A stretch of DNA of 64,000 nt, taken from the NCBI GenBank assembly GCA_046593355.1, contig JBKJNY010000109.1:62001-126000 (forward strand), read 5' to 3'. Shown here piece by piece: positions 1-9,400 of the stretch (the first letter of the stretch is position 1; the number at the start of each line of letters is the position of its first letter). Under the pieces are notes generated by a model. It searched no databases and was not told the origin of the DNA. It saw only the letters and a program-made list of their open reading frames with translations. This DNA is from SXOA01 sp046593355. GTDB taxonomy: Bacteria > Planctomycetota > Planctomycetia > Pirellulales > Pirellulaceae. The position numbers and the translations under genes are program-made.

Positions 1-1
1 T

Positions 2-2362
2 GTCGTCGGTGGCATAGTGGGAATAATCGTGGCTGCGTTCATTCTTCAATTCGCGGTTGGCGTCAATTTGATGGACTGGAGCGCAAAGGCGCAGAATGAT
101 CGAGAAAATGGTCCAAAATCTGTTTCGAAAGAGTCATTGCAGAAACCAGCAGCAAAAAGTGACTCCCCGGCTTCGAGTACAACACCCTCTTCTCTGCCCC
201 CCATCGTACCAGAACAGCCGCCGGTCATCGTAGCGCCGCCTCCGGCAGTTCCTCCGGTTGCCGTAATAAAGGACGAGTCTACTAGTGAGACACTTCGTAA
301 AAGCGACTTGGCTCCTGAAACAGCGGGCGCATTAACGAGCGGAGGGGAAGAGGGTACACAGTTCAAGTTGGTGTACTGCCCGCCTGGAAAGTTCCTGATG
401 GGAAGTCCGGTGACCGACATGGAAGCACTAGACCGCGAAAAGCCCCAGGTGCTGGTTACGCTCACGCGAGGTTTTTGGCTAGGGCAGACGGTGGTCACTC
501 AGGGTGAGTGGAAGCGCGTGATGGGCACAGAGCCGTGGATAGGAATCCAATACGTGAAAGAAGGAGACCGTTACCCCGCGACTATGGTGAGTTGGGACGA
601 TGCGGTGGCCTATTGCGAGAAGCTGACACAACGGGAACGGAAATCGGGGCGATTGCCCAAGGACGAGTCGTATAGATTACCGTCAGAGACGGAATGGGAA
701 TATGCCTGCCGCGCCGACACGAAGTTTGCCTACTCGTTTGGGGATAAGCCTGACCACTTGGAGGATTATGGCTGGTTCAATAAGAACTCTCATGACGCTG
801 GAGAAGTATATGCACATCAAGTTGCCCAAAAAAAAGCGAACCCGTGGGGACTTTTTGACATGCATGGGAACGTGCTTGAATGGTGCACAGACTTTTACGC
901 CGACAAACTGCCCGGTGAGACTGATCCAGTGGTTACTGTCGGAGGTAACCAACGGGTTTTACGCGGGGGAAGTTGGAGCTTCATTGCGTTCGCCTGCCGG
1001 TCGGCGAATCGTGACAGTGCATCACCGGACTCCCGCAGCAACGGTACTGGCTTTCGTGTTGCTCGGAGCAGGTTCGGCACAGAGCCTTCTGTGCCGGACG
1101 AAGGCGTGACAGTTGGCACACCAGAGCCACCCAAGATCACGAGGATTGCAGTGCCAGACGCAGCCACCCTCGTGGCTGCGAGGACGAAGCTTAAGGAGAC
1201 ATTCGGAGATATTGCAAAGAGTAAGAACCCGCAAGATAGGCAGAAACTGTCCGCGGACATGCGAGGGGCGGCCGATTCGGAAAAGGACTCAGTCATTCGC
1301 TACGCACTTCTCGATGCAGCCCGGCGTTTGGCGATGGCGGCGGAGGATGTCCAGGCCGCCTTGCTCGTCACCGATGAGCTTGTCAAGCAATATGAAATCG
1401 ACCCACTCGACGCACAGTTGGCCACCTTGAAACTCGCTGCGGGGACGACGATGCCGGCACCCACATGGGAGACGACTACCGCCGCGGCCATTAATCTTTC
1501 CAGGAAAAGCCTGAAGTCTGCGAGGGAGGATATCGCTGATGGTGCTTCGCTCTTAGCGATAGACTTTGCTGCGAAAGGAAAGAACTTGGATCAGCGTAGG
1601 CAGGCCAAGCAAATACGGGCCGATGTGCTGGACTTTCGAAAACTGTCCGCGACCGCTAAGGAAGCCGAACGGATATTAATGACTACGCCGGAAGATTCGG
1701 CTGCGAACTTGACTCTTGGTAAGTGGTATTGCTTCGTGCTGGCCGATTGGAGCAAGGGGATCGCCTATCTGGAGAAGTCCGGCAATCCCTTATTTGTGAC
1801 CGCCGCCCAAAAGGAAAAGGACCCCAAGAACAGTCTTGCGATTGCTGACGCTTGGTATGACGCCCTTGCCGAATTGAAAGAATATGAAAAGGCTGCTGCC
1901 CAAATGCGTTCGTTTGACTTCTATTCCAAGGCCGCGACCGAAAGTTCCGGTTTGGATGCGTTGCGAGCGTCCCGGCGGATACAGGAATTGAGGGCTCTCG
2001 CCATCGTCACCAACAGCCTCGGCATGAAATTTTCGCTCATTCCGGTGGGAGAATTTCTCATGGGTTCTCCAGAAAGTGAGTCAGGGCGACGCTCTGATGA
2101 ATTTCAGCACCGGGTCAAAATTACCAAGCCGTTCTACTTGGGAGTGTATGAAGTCACCCAGGGAGAATACGAAAAACTGATGGGGTCCAATCCGGCTGAT
2201 TTCTCCCAGAAAGGGGCGTTCAAGAGTCTTGTCGCCAAAATGGACACGAGCAGGTTTCCCGTTGAGAATATCACCTGGAAAGACGCCGTGAAGTTCTGCG
2301 AGAAGCTAACCCGGGAGGAAATCATCACTTGGATGCGCGAAGCATACGGAAAGACGCCGTGA
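2..2362 (+). CDS. SUMF1/FGE-fold protein, 5'-partial and broken at its 3' end
   Basis: The reading frame is open from base 2, and the GTG at 17 lies inside what looks like a membrane segment, so the true start is probably outside the window. From residue 17 numbering, an N-terminal hydrophobic helix is followed by a Pro-rich linker. A complete SUMF1 (formylglycine-generating-enzyme-fold) domain spans about 113-352, with RLPSETEWEYACRA, FDMHGNVLEWC and the terminal GFRVAR. A helical middle region of about 250 residues follows, then a second SUMF1 domain from about 667. In the first domain only one Cys (FACRSANR) is present where catalytic FGE has a pair, so real formylglycine formation is doubtful; many planctomycete homologues are probably binding or scaffold proteins. 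The second domain runs into a frameshifting insertion at about 2312 and stops at 2362. The rest of the domain continues in another frame. Confidence 0.75.
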   Translation, partial: VVGGIVGIIVAAFILQFAVGVNLMDWSAKAQNDRENGPKSVSKESLQKPAAKSDSPASSTTPSSLPPIVPEQPPVIVAPPPAVPPVAVIKDESTSETLRKSDLAPETAGALTSGGEEGTQFKLVYCPPGKFLMGSPVTDMEALDREKPQVLVTLTRGFWLGQTVVTQGEWKRVMGTEPWIGIQYVKEGDRYPATMVSWDDAVAYCEKLTQRERKSGRLPKDESYRLPSETEWEYACRADTKFAYSFGDKPDHLEDYGWFNKNSHDAGEVYAHQVAQKKANPWGLFDMHGNVLEWCTDFYADKLPGETDPVVTVGGNQRVLRGGSWSFIAFACRSANRDSASPDSRSNGTGFRVARSRFGTEPSVPDEGVTVGTPEPPKITRIAVPDAATLVAARTKLKETFGDIAKSKNPQDRQKLSADMRGAADSEKDSVIRYALLDAARRLAMAAEDVQAALLVTDELVKQYEIDPLDAQLATLKLAAGTTMPAPTWETTTAAAINLSRKSLKSAREDIADGASLLAIDFAAKGKNLDQRRQAKQIRADVLDFRKLSATAKEAERILMTTPEDSAANLTLGKWYCFVLADWSKGIAYLEKSGNPLFVTAAQKEKDPKNSLAIADAWYDALAELKEYEKAAAQMRSFDFYSKAATESSGLDALRASRRIQELRALAIVTNSLGMKFSLIPVGEFLMGSPESESGRRSDEFQHRVKITKPFYLGVYEVTQGEYEKLMGSNPADFSQKGAFKSLVAKMDTSRFPVENITWKDAVKFCEKLTREEIITWMREAYGKTP

Positions 2363-2382
2363 AGTTCTGCGAGAAGCTAACC
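2277..2382 (+). repeat. 35-bp direct repeat pair, 71 bp apart
   Basis: A 35-bp segment starting GGAAAGACGCCGTGAAG at 2277-2311 is repeated exactly at 2348-2382. The period is 71 bp, which is not a multiple of three, so the extra copy plus the 36-bp unique stretch between shifts the frame. Removing 71 bp joins WKDAVKFCEKLT to AKEGKTYRLPTEAEWE and restores an ordinary second SUMF1 domain. Confidence 0.9.
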
Positions 2383-2877
2383 GCCAAGGAAGGAAAGACG
2401 TACCGCTTGCCCACCGAGGCGGAATGGGAGTATGCCTGCCGCGCGGGCACGACCAAGCCTTTCCATTTTGGCGAGCATCTCAATGGTGATGCGGCCAACT
2501 GCAATGGCTCCAGCCCTTACGGCACTACCGTGAAAGGGAAGAATTTGGGGCGGCCTACGGCCGTGGGCTCTTACTTGCCGAACGCCTTCGGCTTGTACGA
2601 CATGCATGGCAACGTGTGGGAATGGTGCGCGGACTTTTACGACAAGGACTATTACAAGAATTCGCCCTCCCAGGATCCTCGCGGCCCGCCCGCCGGCTCC
2701 GCGGTGGTCAACCGCGGCGGCGGGTGGTATCGCAGTGTAGCGACCTGCCGTTCCGCCGACCGCAACAGCGGCCCGCCGACGAGCATGGGCCACGACACCG
2801 GTTTTCGGGTGGTGCTGGAGAGAGCGACAATCGGTCAAGGTGAATCGGAAGCAGGCAAAGAAAGAGTCAATCGCTAG
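2329..2877 (+). pseudogene. C-terminal fragment of the second SUMF1 domain
   Basis: This is the frame-shifted continuation of the preceding gene. It carries the second half of a SUMF1 domain: KDAVKFCEKLTAKEG, RLPTEAEWEYACRAG, FGLYDMHGNVWEWC, and GFRVVLE near the end. The first residues (from ATG 2329) come from the inserted 36-bp unique stretch and are not domain-like. No ribosome binding site of its own is evident. The domain boundary matches the upstream frame exactly, so it is best read as the broken end of one gene. A sequencing or assembly duplication could give the same picture. Confidence 0.8.
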
Positions 2878-2912
2878 TGCCGGATTCGCCACCGTTCAAA
2901 AGGGCCGAAAAG

Positions 2913-2935
2913 AAAAAGGGGACGGGAGTCGTTTT
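2913..2935 (+). repeat. Left 23-bp inverted repeat of the RAYT unit
   Basis: The core GGGGACGGGAGTCGTTTT is preceded by AAAAA. Its exact reverse complement lies at 3655-3677. The stop codon of the transposase gene (2935-2937) overlaps its last base. Confidence 0.85.
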
Positions 2936-3621
2936 CAAGGTTTCGATATTGCTTTCCGCGGTCGGCCGGGGGAACGGAGGGTTGATTCTAAGCCAAGTTC
3001 CGCCACTTTCGCGTCCCGCCATTCTGCGGAGCCGAAGGTGTTGCCTCGCCGGATGCTGAGCCGGATGGCGGACTCCTCGGCGTCGGTCTGCGCCTGGTTG
3101 ACATGGTCTTTCCATGATCTCGGACGGGGCACAGGCCAGGCGGAGAGCAGCTTCCTGGGAATTCCGCCCAGCGCCCGCCGCGCGAGCCCGCCATATCGCC
3201 AGTCTTCCGCCCTCGCCACCAGGTTCGCCCGCAGTGGATTCCGCTCGACATAGCGAGCCGCGGTGAGAAAGTGCTTGTCCTCCTGAATGGGGAACGCCTT
3301 GAATCGCCCCTGGTAGAGGTGGCCCGTGCCCGAGGTGCGCTGATGGGCGTGCCACCGCTGGGTGTGGGTGACCGTCAGCCAGCGGAAAAATTCGGAAACA
3401 AGCCGATCCTGGCCCACCGGGGGCCAGACGAGGAAGTGCCAATGGTTCGGCATCACGCAGTAGGTCAGAACCGGCAACGAAAACCGCTCGCACGCTTCTT
3501 CCACCACGCACTCGAAGGCTTCATAGTCCGCCGCTTTGCGAAATAGCGTGAGGCGGCTGTTGGCCCGGTTGAGGATGTGGTACACAAGTCCGCCGACGAT
3601 GGATCGAGCTCGCCTAGGCAT
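2935..3621 (-). CDS. REP-associated tyrosine transposase (RAYT, Y1_Tnp family)
   Basis: This 228-residue protein has the IS200/REP-type HUH single-strand transposase fold. The metal-binding HUH motif is at residues 59-62 (NHWHFLVWP), and the probable nucleophile is Tyr124 (YVERNPLRA). The family motif GHLYQGRFKAF lies between them. Length and motif spacing are those of an intact RAYT. Such enzymes cleave and join single-stranded hairpin ends and are thought to spread REP-type palindromes; they usually occur as single, domesticated copies. The gene is enclosed by an exact 23-bp inverted repeat (2913-2935 and 3655-3677), so it sits in a compact 765-bp unit. It starts at ATG 3621, and no neighbouring gene depends on it. 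Confidence 0.92.
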   Translation of the reverse strand: MPRRARSIVGGLVYHILNRANSRLTLFRKAADYEAFECVVEEACERFSLPVLTYCVMPNHWHFLVWPPVGQDRLVSEFFRWLTVTHTQRWHAHQRTSGTGHLYQGRFKAFPIQEDKHFLTAARYVERNPLRANLVARAEDWRYGGLARRALGGIPRKLLSAWPVPRPRSWKDHVNQAQTDAEESAIRLSIRRGNTFGSAEWRDAKVAELGLESTLRSPGRPRKAISKP

Positions 3622-3654
3622 CCTGGAATTGTAACGGCGGCGACCAGACTTGTC

Positions 3655-3677
3655 AAAACGACTCCCGTCCCCTTTTT
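3655..3677 (+). repeat. Right 23-bp inverted repeat of the RAYT unit
   Basis: This is an exact reverse complement of 2913-2935 and lies 34 bp upstream of the transposase start codon. The pair brackets the gene and probably marks the ends recognised by the enzyme or its relatives. Confidence 0.85.
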
Positions 3678-3877
3678 TCTCGCCGGCGGAAAGTTTTTCG
3701 GGAATTCTTGTCGGGAGGACTTGCCGGACACTTGGGATATGTATACAATTGTTTCAAATCGGGCCGGCGAGAATCCGGCATGGTCTTTGACAATTTAACT
3801 TGAGTGTGTGCGGAAGTGAGGAGGAGGATGCGCGCATTTTTCCCTGGAGACGGCAAGAGGATTTGACTGGAGAACGA

Positions 3878-3980
3878 GGGGGGTGTTGTGAAAGGGGGGG
3901 TAGTTTCACAACACATCCCCCCGATTTGTCCCCGTGGGCGCGTTGCAAAACTGGGAGGGTTTCGCAACAGTCGGGGGGGT
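3878..3980. repeat. Nested inverted repeats with G-run arms
   Basis: The left arm GGGGGGTGTTGTGAAA (3878-3893) pairs with 3904-3922 with a 3-nt bulge. A second hairpin GTTGCAAAAC / GTTTCGCAAC (3942-3951 with 3959-3968) pairs 9 of 10. The CCCCCCGA at 3917-3924 can also pair with TCGGGGGG at 3971-3978, enclosing the second hairpin. The two hairpins resemble each other, as if one were a copy of the other. Confidence 0.6.
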
Positions 3981-4114
3981 ATTCGGAGTACGGCAGGGAA
4001 CTCTCCGGTCGTAAAGATGGGCCTCACGCCGAGGCGCAGGGAACGCAGAGGGAGGAAGGGAATGGCTCCCGGGACCCCCCTCCCGTTCCCGCCTTTGCGC
4101 AATTTCCATTGGGA

Positions 4115-4144
4115 GACTTACGTCGACGGGAATTGACGTAAGTC
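4115..4144. repeat. 30-bp palindrome, ACTTACG family, copy 1
   Basis: Perfect 10-bp arms, GACTTACGTC and GACGTAAGTC, are separated by 10 bp. It is related to the palindrome at 4344-4373: 24 of 30 positions are identical. Confidence 0.75.
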
Positions 4145-4343
4145 GCGCCAACGAAGGCACGTTCCTGGCTGCGGATTGGGGTGAATAAGTTTTCGCGGGG
4201 TGTGAATTGGAGTCAACGACGTAAAGTGTTTATGACAAATATATTACGATGATGCGCGCGCTCGATTTACCGGCTCTGAAAACTGAATAAAAACAGCTCA
4301 CCCAGGGGGTGCTCGTGAATAGTTTTCCTGGCTGAAGTCCGGG

Positions 4344-4373
4344 CACTTACGGCGAACGGATTTGACGTAAGTG
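4344..4373. repeat. 30-bp palindrome, ACTTACG family, copy 2
   Basis: Arms CACTTACG and CGTAAGTG are separated by 14 bp. Compared with copy 1, the outermost base pair has changed from G-C to C-G on both sides, so pairing is kept. Confidence 0.75.
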
Positions 4374-4402
4374 TCCAAAGCCGGGGGCAAGCGAGGACGC
4401 AG

Positions 4403-6010
4403 TTAGTGCGTATCCGCCGGAGCGCCGTCCATCAACGGCATGTCCACTCCGTCCACGAAGCTGACCAGCGACTTGTTGCGATACGGCTGCTGGAGCTTGC
4501 GGACGGCTTTGGTTTCGATCTGCCGCACCCGCTCGCGGGTGACGGAGAAGATCTTGCCCACTTCCTCGAGCGTGTAGGCGTAGCCGTCGGTCAGGCCGTA
4601 GCGGAGGCGGATGATTTCCCGCTCGCGGTAGTTGAGCCCCTGCATGGCTTCTGCGATGCGGCCCTTGAGCGCCTGCTGATGGGTCTCGTAGAGCGGGTCG
4701 TCGTTTCGGTGATCCGCCACGAACTCGCCAAAATAGCTGTCGTCGTGGTCGCCAACGGGCTGATCGAGCGAGAGCGGCTGGCGAGACATCTTGATGACGC
4801 AGCGGGCATCGTCCAGCGAGAGTCCGGCCCGTTTGGCCGTTTCCTCAGGCGTCGGCTCGCGGCCCAGCTCCTGCACCAGGTCGCGGGCCACCGTGCGGAC
4901 CTTGCTCATCGTGTCGATCATATGCACCGGCACCCGGATTGTGCGGCTCTGGTCGGCGATAGCCCGCGTGATAGCCTGGCGGATCCACCAAGTGGCATAC
5001 GTGCTAAACTTGTAGCCGCGAGCGTATTCGAATTTGTCCACGGCCCGCATCAGGCCGGTGTTCCCTTCCTGAATGAGGTCCAGGAACGACAGGCCGCGGT
5101 TACGGTATTTCTTGGCGATCGACACCACCAGCCGCAGATTGCCGGCGGAGAGAACCCGTTTAGCGGCATCGTAGTGCTGGCGGTAGATTTCGGTTCGCTC
5201 CACCCGCCGTTGCAGGGTGACGGGAGTCTCCAGCGTGATCCGCATCAGATGCACGAGTTCTTTTCGCAAATCCTGGTAGTCGCGGCCGTTGGCGGAGCCC
5301 GCCACCTTGGCCTCGCGAATTTGGATCCTAAGCGTCTGCATCCGGTGGAGAATCCCGGTCAGCTTTTCAAATAGCGGTTGGAGGCGATTGTTCCGCAGAT
5401 TCATTTCCTCGACCAGGCGGACCGCCTTGTTCCGCCGGCGGACCAGCCGTTCCCAAGCGGCCCGGCGGGCCGGGGCGCTCTGGCTGTGGCTGACGGCCAT
5501 GCGGTAGTCGGCATGGTTGGCCTTGAGCAGGTGCCGCAGCGTGGCGACGTTCGGCCAGATCCGCTTCATGATCCGCTTCTTCTCGGCGGTGTTCGTGACC
5601 GAGACTTCAATCGTCCGGTCCAGCCGCAGCTTGCTGTCGCGGACCAGTTCCAGGAACTCGACGGCTCCTTGCAGGACGTAGTCGGTGGCCAGCATGCTGT
5701 GGCGAAAGCGGCGGCGGGTCCGCTCGATTTGCTGGGCTGCGGAGACTTCCTCGAACCGATTGAGTAGCGGAATGGCCCCCATCTGCATCAGGTACATGCG
5801 AACGGGGTCGTCGGTGGCATCCACTGCGCCGTCGTCGCCATGCTCATCCGCCAGTTCTTCGTCGTCATGCGAATGCGAGAAATCCTCATCCACCTGCACG
5901 AACGAGTCCTCTGCATCCCCTCCCAAGCGATCGTCGCCTTCCAGGAGATCTCCGGCTTTGCGTTTGGTGCTCTTGGGCGTTTTCGGTTCGTGAGGAAAAC
6001 TCTTGGTCAT
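4403..6010 (-). CDS. rpoD: RNA polymerase sigma-70 factor, primary (RpoD/SigA) type
   Basis: This 535-residue sigma factor directs RNA polymerase to housekeeping-type promoters. A charged N-terminus is followed by region 1.2 (DDPVRMYLMQMGAIPLL, about residues 75-92) and a long non-conserved helical stretch. Region 2 follows (GNLRLVVSIAKKYRNRGL, then IQEGNTGLMRAVDKFEY and STYATWWIRQAITRAI), with the -10 reading helix intact. Region 3 comes next, and region 4 contains LEEVGKIFSVTRERVRQIE, the -35-binding helix-turn-helix. A GGAGG lies upstream of ATG 6010. Planctomycetes often carry more than one primary-like sigma factor, so whether this is the essential one cannot be told here. Confidence 0.9.
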   Translation of the reverse strand: MTKSFPHEPKTPKSTKRKAGDLLEGDDRLGGDAEDSFVQVDEDFSHSHDDEELADEHGDDGAVDATDDPVRMYLMQMGAIPLLNRFEEVSAAQQIERTRRRFRHSMLATDYVLQGAVEFLELVRDSKLRLDRTIEVSVTNTAEKKRIMKRIWPNVATLRHLLKANHADYRMAVSHSQSAPARRAAWERLVRRRNKAVRLVEEMNLRNNRLQPLFEKLTGILHRMQTLRIQIREAKVAGSANGRDYQDLRKELVHLMRITLETPVTLQRRVERTEIYRQHYDAAKRVLSAGNLRLVVSIAKKYRNRGLSFLDLIQEGNTGLMRAVDKFEYARGYKFSTYATWWIRQAITRAIADQSRTIRVPVHMIDTMSKVRTVARDLVQELGREPTPEETAKRAGLSLDDARCVIKMSRQPLSLDQPVGDHDDSYFGEFVADHRNDDPLYETHQQALKGRIAEAMQGLNYREREIIRLRYGLTDGYAYTLEEVGKIFSVTRERVRQIETKAVRKLQQPYRNKSLVSFVDGVDMPLMDGAPADTH

Positions 6011-6319
6011 GGTCAGGTATCCTCCAGCTTGGGTGCCGACTCGCGGTGGTGTCCGTCAGTGACGGGTACCCAAAAGCAAGGAGGGTGCCAGGGGTACTTC
6101 AAAACTAAAGCAGGGTGCTTAACAAGTTGCTGGTGAACGACTTGCGGCGGACGCAAACGGAATGTGGCGGGAACGGGCTTGTTGCCCTGCCGCCACAGTG
6201 TTGCCGCGCGTCACCAAACAATCGTAGAGGCCCACTTCAAGAGGAAAAGAGCTGTGGCCCAAAAGTTCAGGCGGAATTCGGCGGAGAGTTCCGAAAATGC
6301 GGGTTGTGCGGAGGGCAGT
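6011..6319. other. Sigma-factor upstream region
   Basis: This 309-bp stretch lies between the sigma-factor start and the hairpin element at 6320. It must contain the sigma-factor promoter and leader. I see a ribosome-binding GGAGG near the start codon, but no clear -35/-10 pair and no believable gene. Confidence 0.5.
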
Positions 6320-6438
6320 GTAGGACGCACCTCCGGGGCGTTTGGGTGAAGACTTCGCAGCTTGAGACGGACGTTTCGCCAAAGGGCCTTTAGCATGGTC
6401 GACAACCACACCTGGCACGTCTCGGAGAGACGTCCTAC
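6320..6438. repeat. Paired-hairpin element (TCC/GGA triloop family)
   Basis: It is bounded by GTAGGACG and CGTCCTAC. The first hairpin (from 6325) is ACGCACC-TCC-GGGGCGT with one mismatch. The last, ACGTCTC-GGA-GAGACGT (6417-6433), is perfect. It ends two bases after the stop codon of the large membrane protein that reads in from the right. Confidence 0.8.
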
Positions 6439-6439
6439 C

Positions 6440-9400
6440 TTAAATCGAGGATCGGGCCATCGGCTCCAGGACGCTCCGCAGCCACTGCCAGATTTCCGGA
6501 AAGGTCTGGCTGAGCAGGGCCACAGCGGTCAGAAGGAGCGCGGGAGCAATCATCTGGATTAGCGACCAGTTGACGGAGACCTGCTTGGGATCGGTCCCCA
6601 CTAACCGGCTGAGGAGCTCGTTGCGATCAAACTTCAAATAATACCAGGCCATCACGCAACCGATCGCCGCCAGCATGATGGATGCCGACAGCCGCAGCAG
6701 GGGCTCCTGACTGAAGGGAAAGGCCTGGGCACTGAGGAACAACAGGCAGGCGGAGACCGTCAGCCCCAGCCCCAACCGGACGATTTGATGAAAGAACTGG
6801 CGGACGTACAGCTCAATCTCAATAGCACACAGCTTTTGTTTGGCCTTCATGCGATCTCGATCCATGGTCTGAACCTCCTGACATTCCCTTCTGGCCTCGT
6901 CCAATTCATGCACCGTGGGCCGGCTGGTCCAAAAGAGCTCCCGTAAGCCCACCCGCTTCTCGGGGAGCTGCTCGAAGATTTTCGCCCAGGAATCGGGCCA
7001 GCGCTTCCGCAGAGCCTTCGTCAGCTCCTCCAGATTCCGCGATAAACCCTTCAGGATTTGGATCAGCTTGAACAGCCGCACGCACCAGAATCCGCCGGCG
7101 AAGAGCAGCAGCGTGGTGGGAAAACTGACCGGCAGTGCGCAATAGTCGGGGCTTTGCAAGTGCCGGCCCAAGAACCCCAACCAGAGGAGGGCCGCCGCCA
7201 CGCACAGGATATCGAGCACCACCGGGCGGTCCCGCCGCCAGCGGCTCAGAAGCGGGAACAGCAGGGCGTTGCGCACTTCCTCCTGGCGCTTTTTGCGCTG
7301 TTCGTCGCTGGGCGGATCGGAAGTTGAAGGATCGGGCCTCGTGATGATGAATTCCGGGCTGAGCAGATGCATTTGCAGGAGCATGCCATAGGCCAGAATA
7401 ATCAGCCCCGCGGATAGAAATTGGGCGGTCATCGCGGGGGAGATTCCATTCCACATGTCGCTCGTCAGCCTGAACCAGAGAAACGTGTCCTCCTTATGCT
7501 GCGAGAGCCAGTCGTGCCTTTGCCACAGCGTCGCCCAGACGTGCAGGACCACCAGCATCAGGATCATCGTTAGTCCGACGCCGCGGGCGGCTATCAAGTG
7601 CCAGCTCAGATCCGGCTCCGACGCGGGCGTCGCAACTCCGATCAGCCGCTTCAGGGCGCCCAGCAGATCGCCGGCCAGATCCCTCCACGCGCGCCCCCAG
7701 TCGGCCAGCAGGCAGATGGTCAAGATCGACGCCACGCCGAAGCACAGCACGCATTGGAGGATGGTCACATAATCGCCCCAGCCAGGCGCGCCGACCCATT
7801 GATGGTACACGTACAACAGGGTTCCAAACATGATCAGCACATACACGAACGAGCCGGTAATGTAGCTGCGGAAGACATAAGCCAGTGATTGGAATTCTGG
7901 GGGATGGCCCGCGACCGTCGCCAAGGCCTTGGCCCAGTTGCCAACTGGCTTGGGAATCAACAGCGCCGCGCAGTAAATCGCGGCGACGACCAGCCAGGCC
8001 AGGCTGGCGATGTACAGAGAAGCGGGAATTCGGCTGCGGGGGTGCAAGTCGGGTAGCAGGGGGGAACCTGGCGGGAGGTCGATTTGCAGGTCAAGAGTGT
8101 ACTTTTCTATATCAAGCTTGTCCGTCGCGCGGACGGTAATCGGACAAATCCCTGTGGAGCCGATGCGGGAAATCCAGACGGGGGGCCGGAGCAGCTTGCC
8201 CTTTCCAGTCGCATCTTTTTCGAACGGCATGCTGTAACCCAGCGGCAGCCCACCTGGCCAACCGGGCTCCTTGGAATAGGACAGTGTAAGCAGATTGTGT
8301 GACGTGTCCTCATTCTTCCCGTCGCTGTCGGTAGGGGGACCATGTTTGTAGCGCCCGCGATCCAGCCCGCGGAGAAACAGAACCGCGTTGTAGAGGCCGT
8401 AGTTGGGCTGGCTCGACAAGACAATGCTGCGGGAATTCCCGTCCCGGTCCTCTCCAAAGGGGAAACACCAGTCCAGCGCCTCGGGATGCAGCGGATACGT
8501 CGAACAGACGAGCGTGCCATGCATGATCGAGCGGTATTCGGAATGTAAATACAGCACGTCCGACCCGACCAGCATGATTTGCGCATCCGGGCACTGTTCC
8601 TGGATCAACTCCGCCAGGAAGATCGGGTCGCGCGGGTCCGTCGCGGAAATGCCAATGAATTTGATCCCTTCGCTTCGAATCCTCGTCAGAATCTGGCGCA
8701 GGATCAGCTCGGTCGTAGGAGCGGTGACCTTGGGCGTCTGCATCGGCGGCACGTCCCGCGCCGTGCTGGTATCCTCGAACGGGATCGGCAACCGGGAGCT
8801 CTCGGGACCAAGGCTCGCCTGGCCGGAACGCTCGCGGCGGCGCGATTCCGCATAGCCGGAGCGGACTTTGGAGATATTGACCGGAAACTGAAACTCGGTG
8901 ATCTCGGCATCCGGTTGAGTATTCGTGTTCTGCGCGCTGATGGACCCATAGCCAGTCCCTGTTTCCGTGAGCCAGGCGATGCGAACAGGTTTGGACCAGG
9001 TGCGTTCCAGCACATGGTTAATCAGAGCCTGCTTGAGGATCCTGCCAGACAACACAGTCGAGTGCAGGTCGACGTCTTTCCCCGCCAGCGCTTCAAAGCG
9101 GCTCGCGTTTATGGAAACCGCCGTCCCCGTGATGATCCGGAATACATCGCTGGTGATTTTCTCCTCACGGGCTTGCCGGATCGCCAAGGCTAGAGAATCC
9201 GCGGCCCCAGTAAACAGCGGGCCGGCGACATGAATGGCCGACGGAGACTCGGCCTTTGGGTAGGGAGCCATTTTCTCAAGAGTTTTGATCTGCCTGACCG
9301 CCGCCAGGAATGCCTCTTTATGAATGCCGCTGGTGGGAGTCTCGCCGACCAGATAGACCAGCAGCAAGTCGGTGCGATCAGGTCTGACCTTGCCGTCGAT

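Larger units (their letters stand above)
3678..4402. other. Gene-free spacer rich in palindromes
   Basis: About 725 bp separate the RAYT unit from the sigma-factor stop codon. I see no convincing coding frame; the frames present are Gly/Pro/Arg-rich shadows. The stretch holds a G/C-run hairpin cluster (3878-3980) and two related 30-bp palindromes (4115-4144, 4344-4373). The part from 4200 to 4310 is noticeably AT-richer than its surroundings, which would suit a promoter or a small RNA, but nothing recognisable is present. Confidence 0.6.

Noticed and set aside
2312..2347. Programmed frameshift in the SUMF1 gene
   Set aside because: There is no slippery site, and the shift is fully explained by the 71-bp repeat-flanked insertion.
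4406..5374. 322-residue plus-strand frame
   Set aside because: Antisense to the sigma factor, whose conserved regions are unmistakable.
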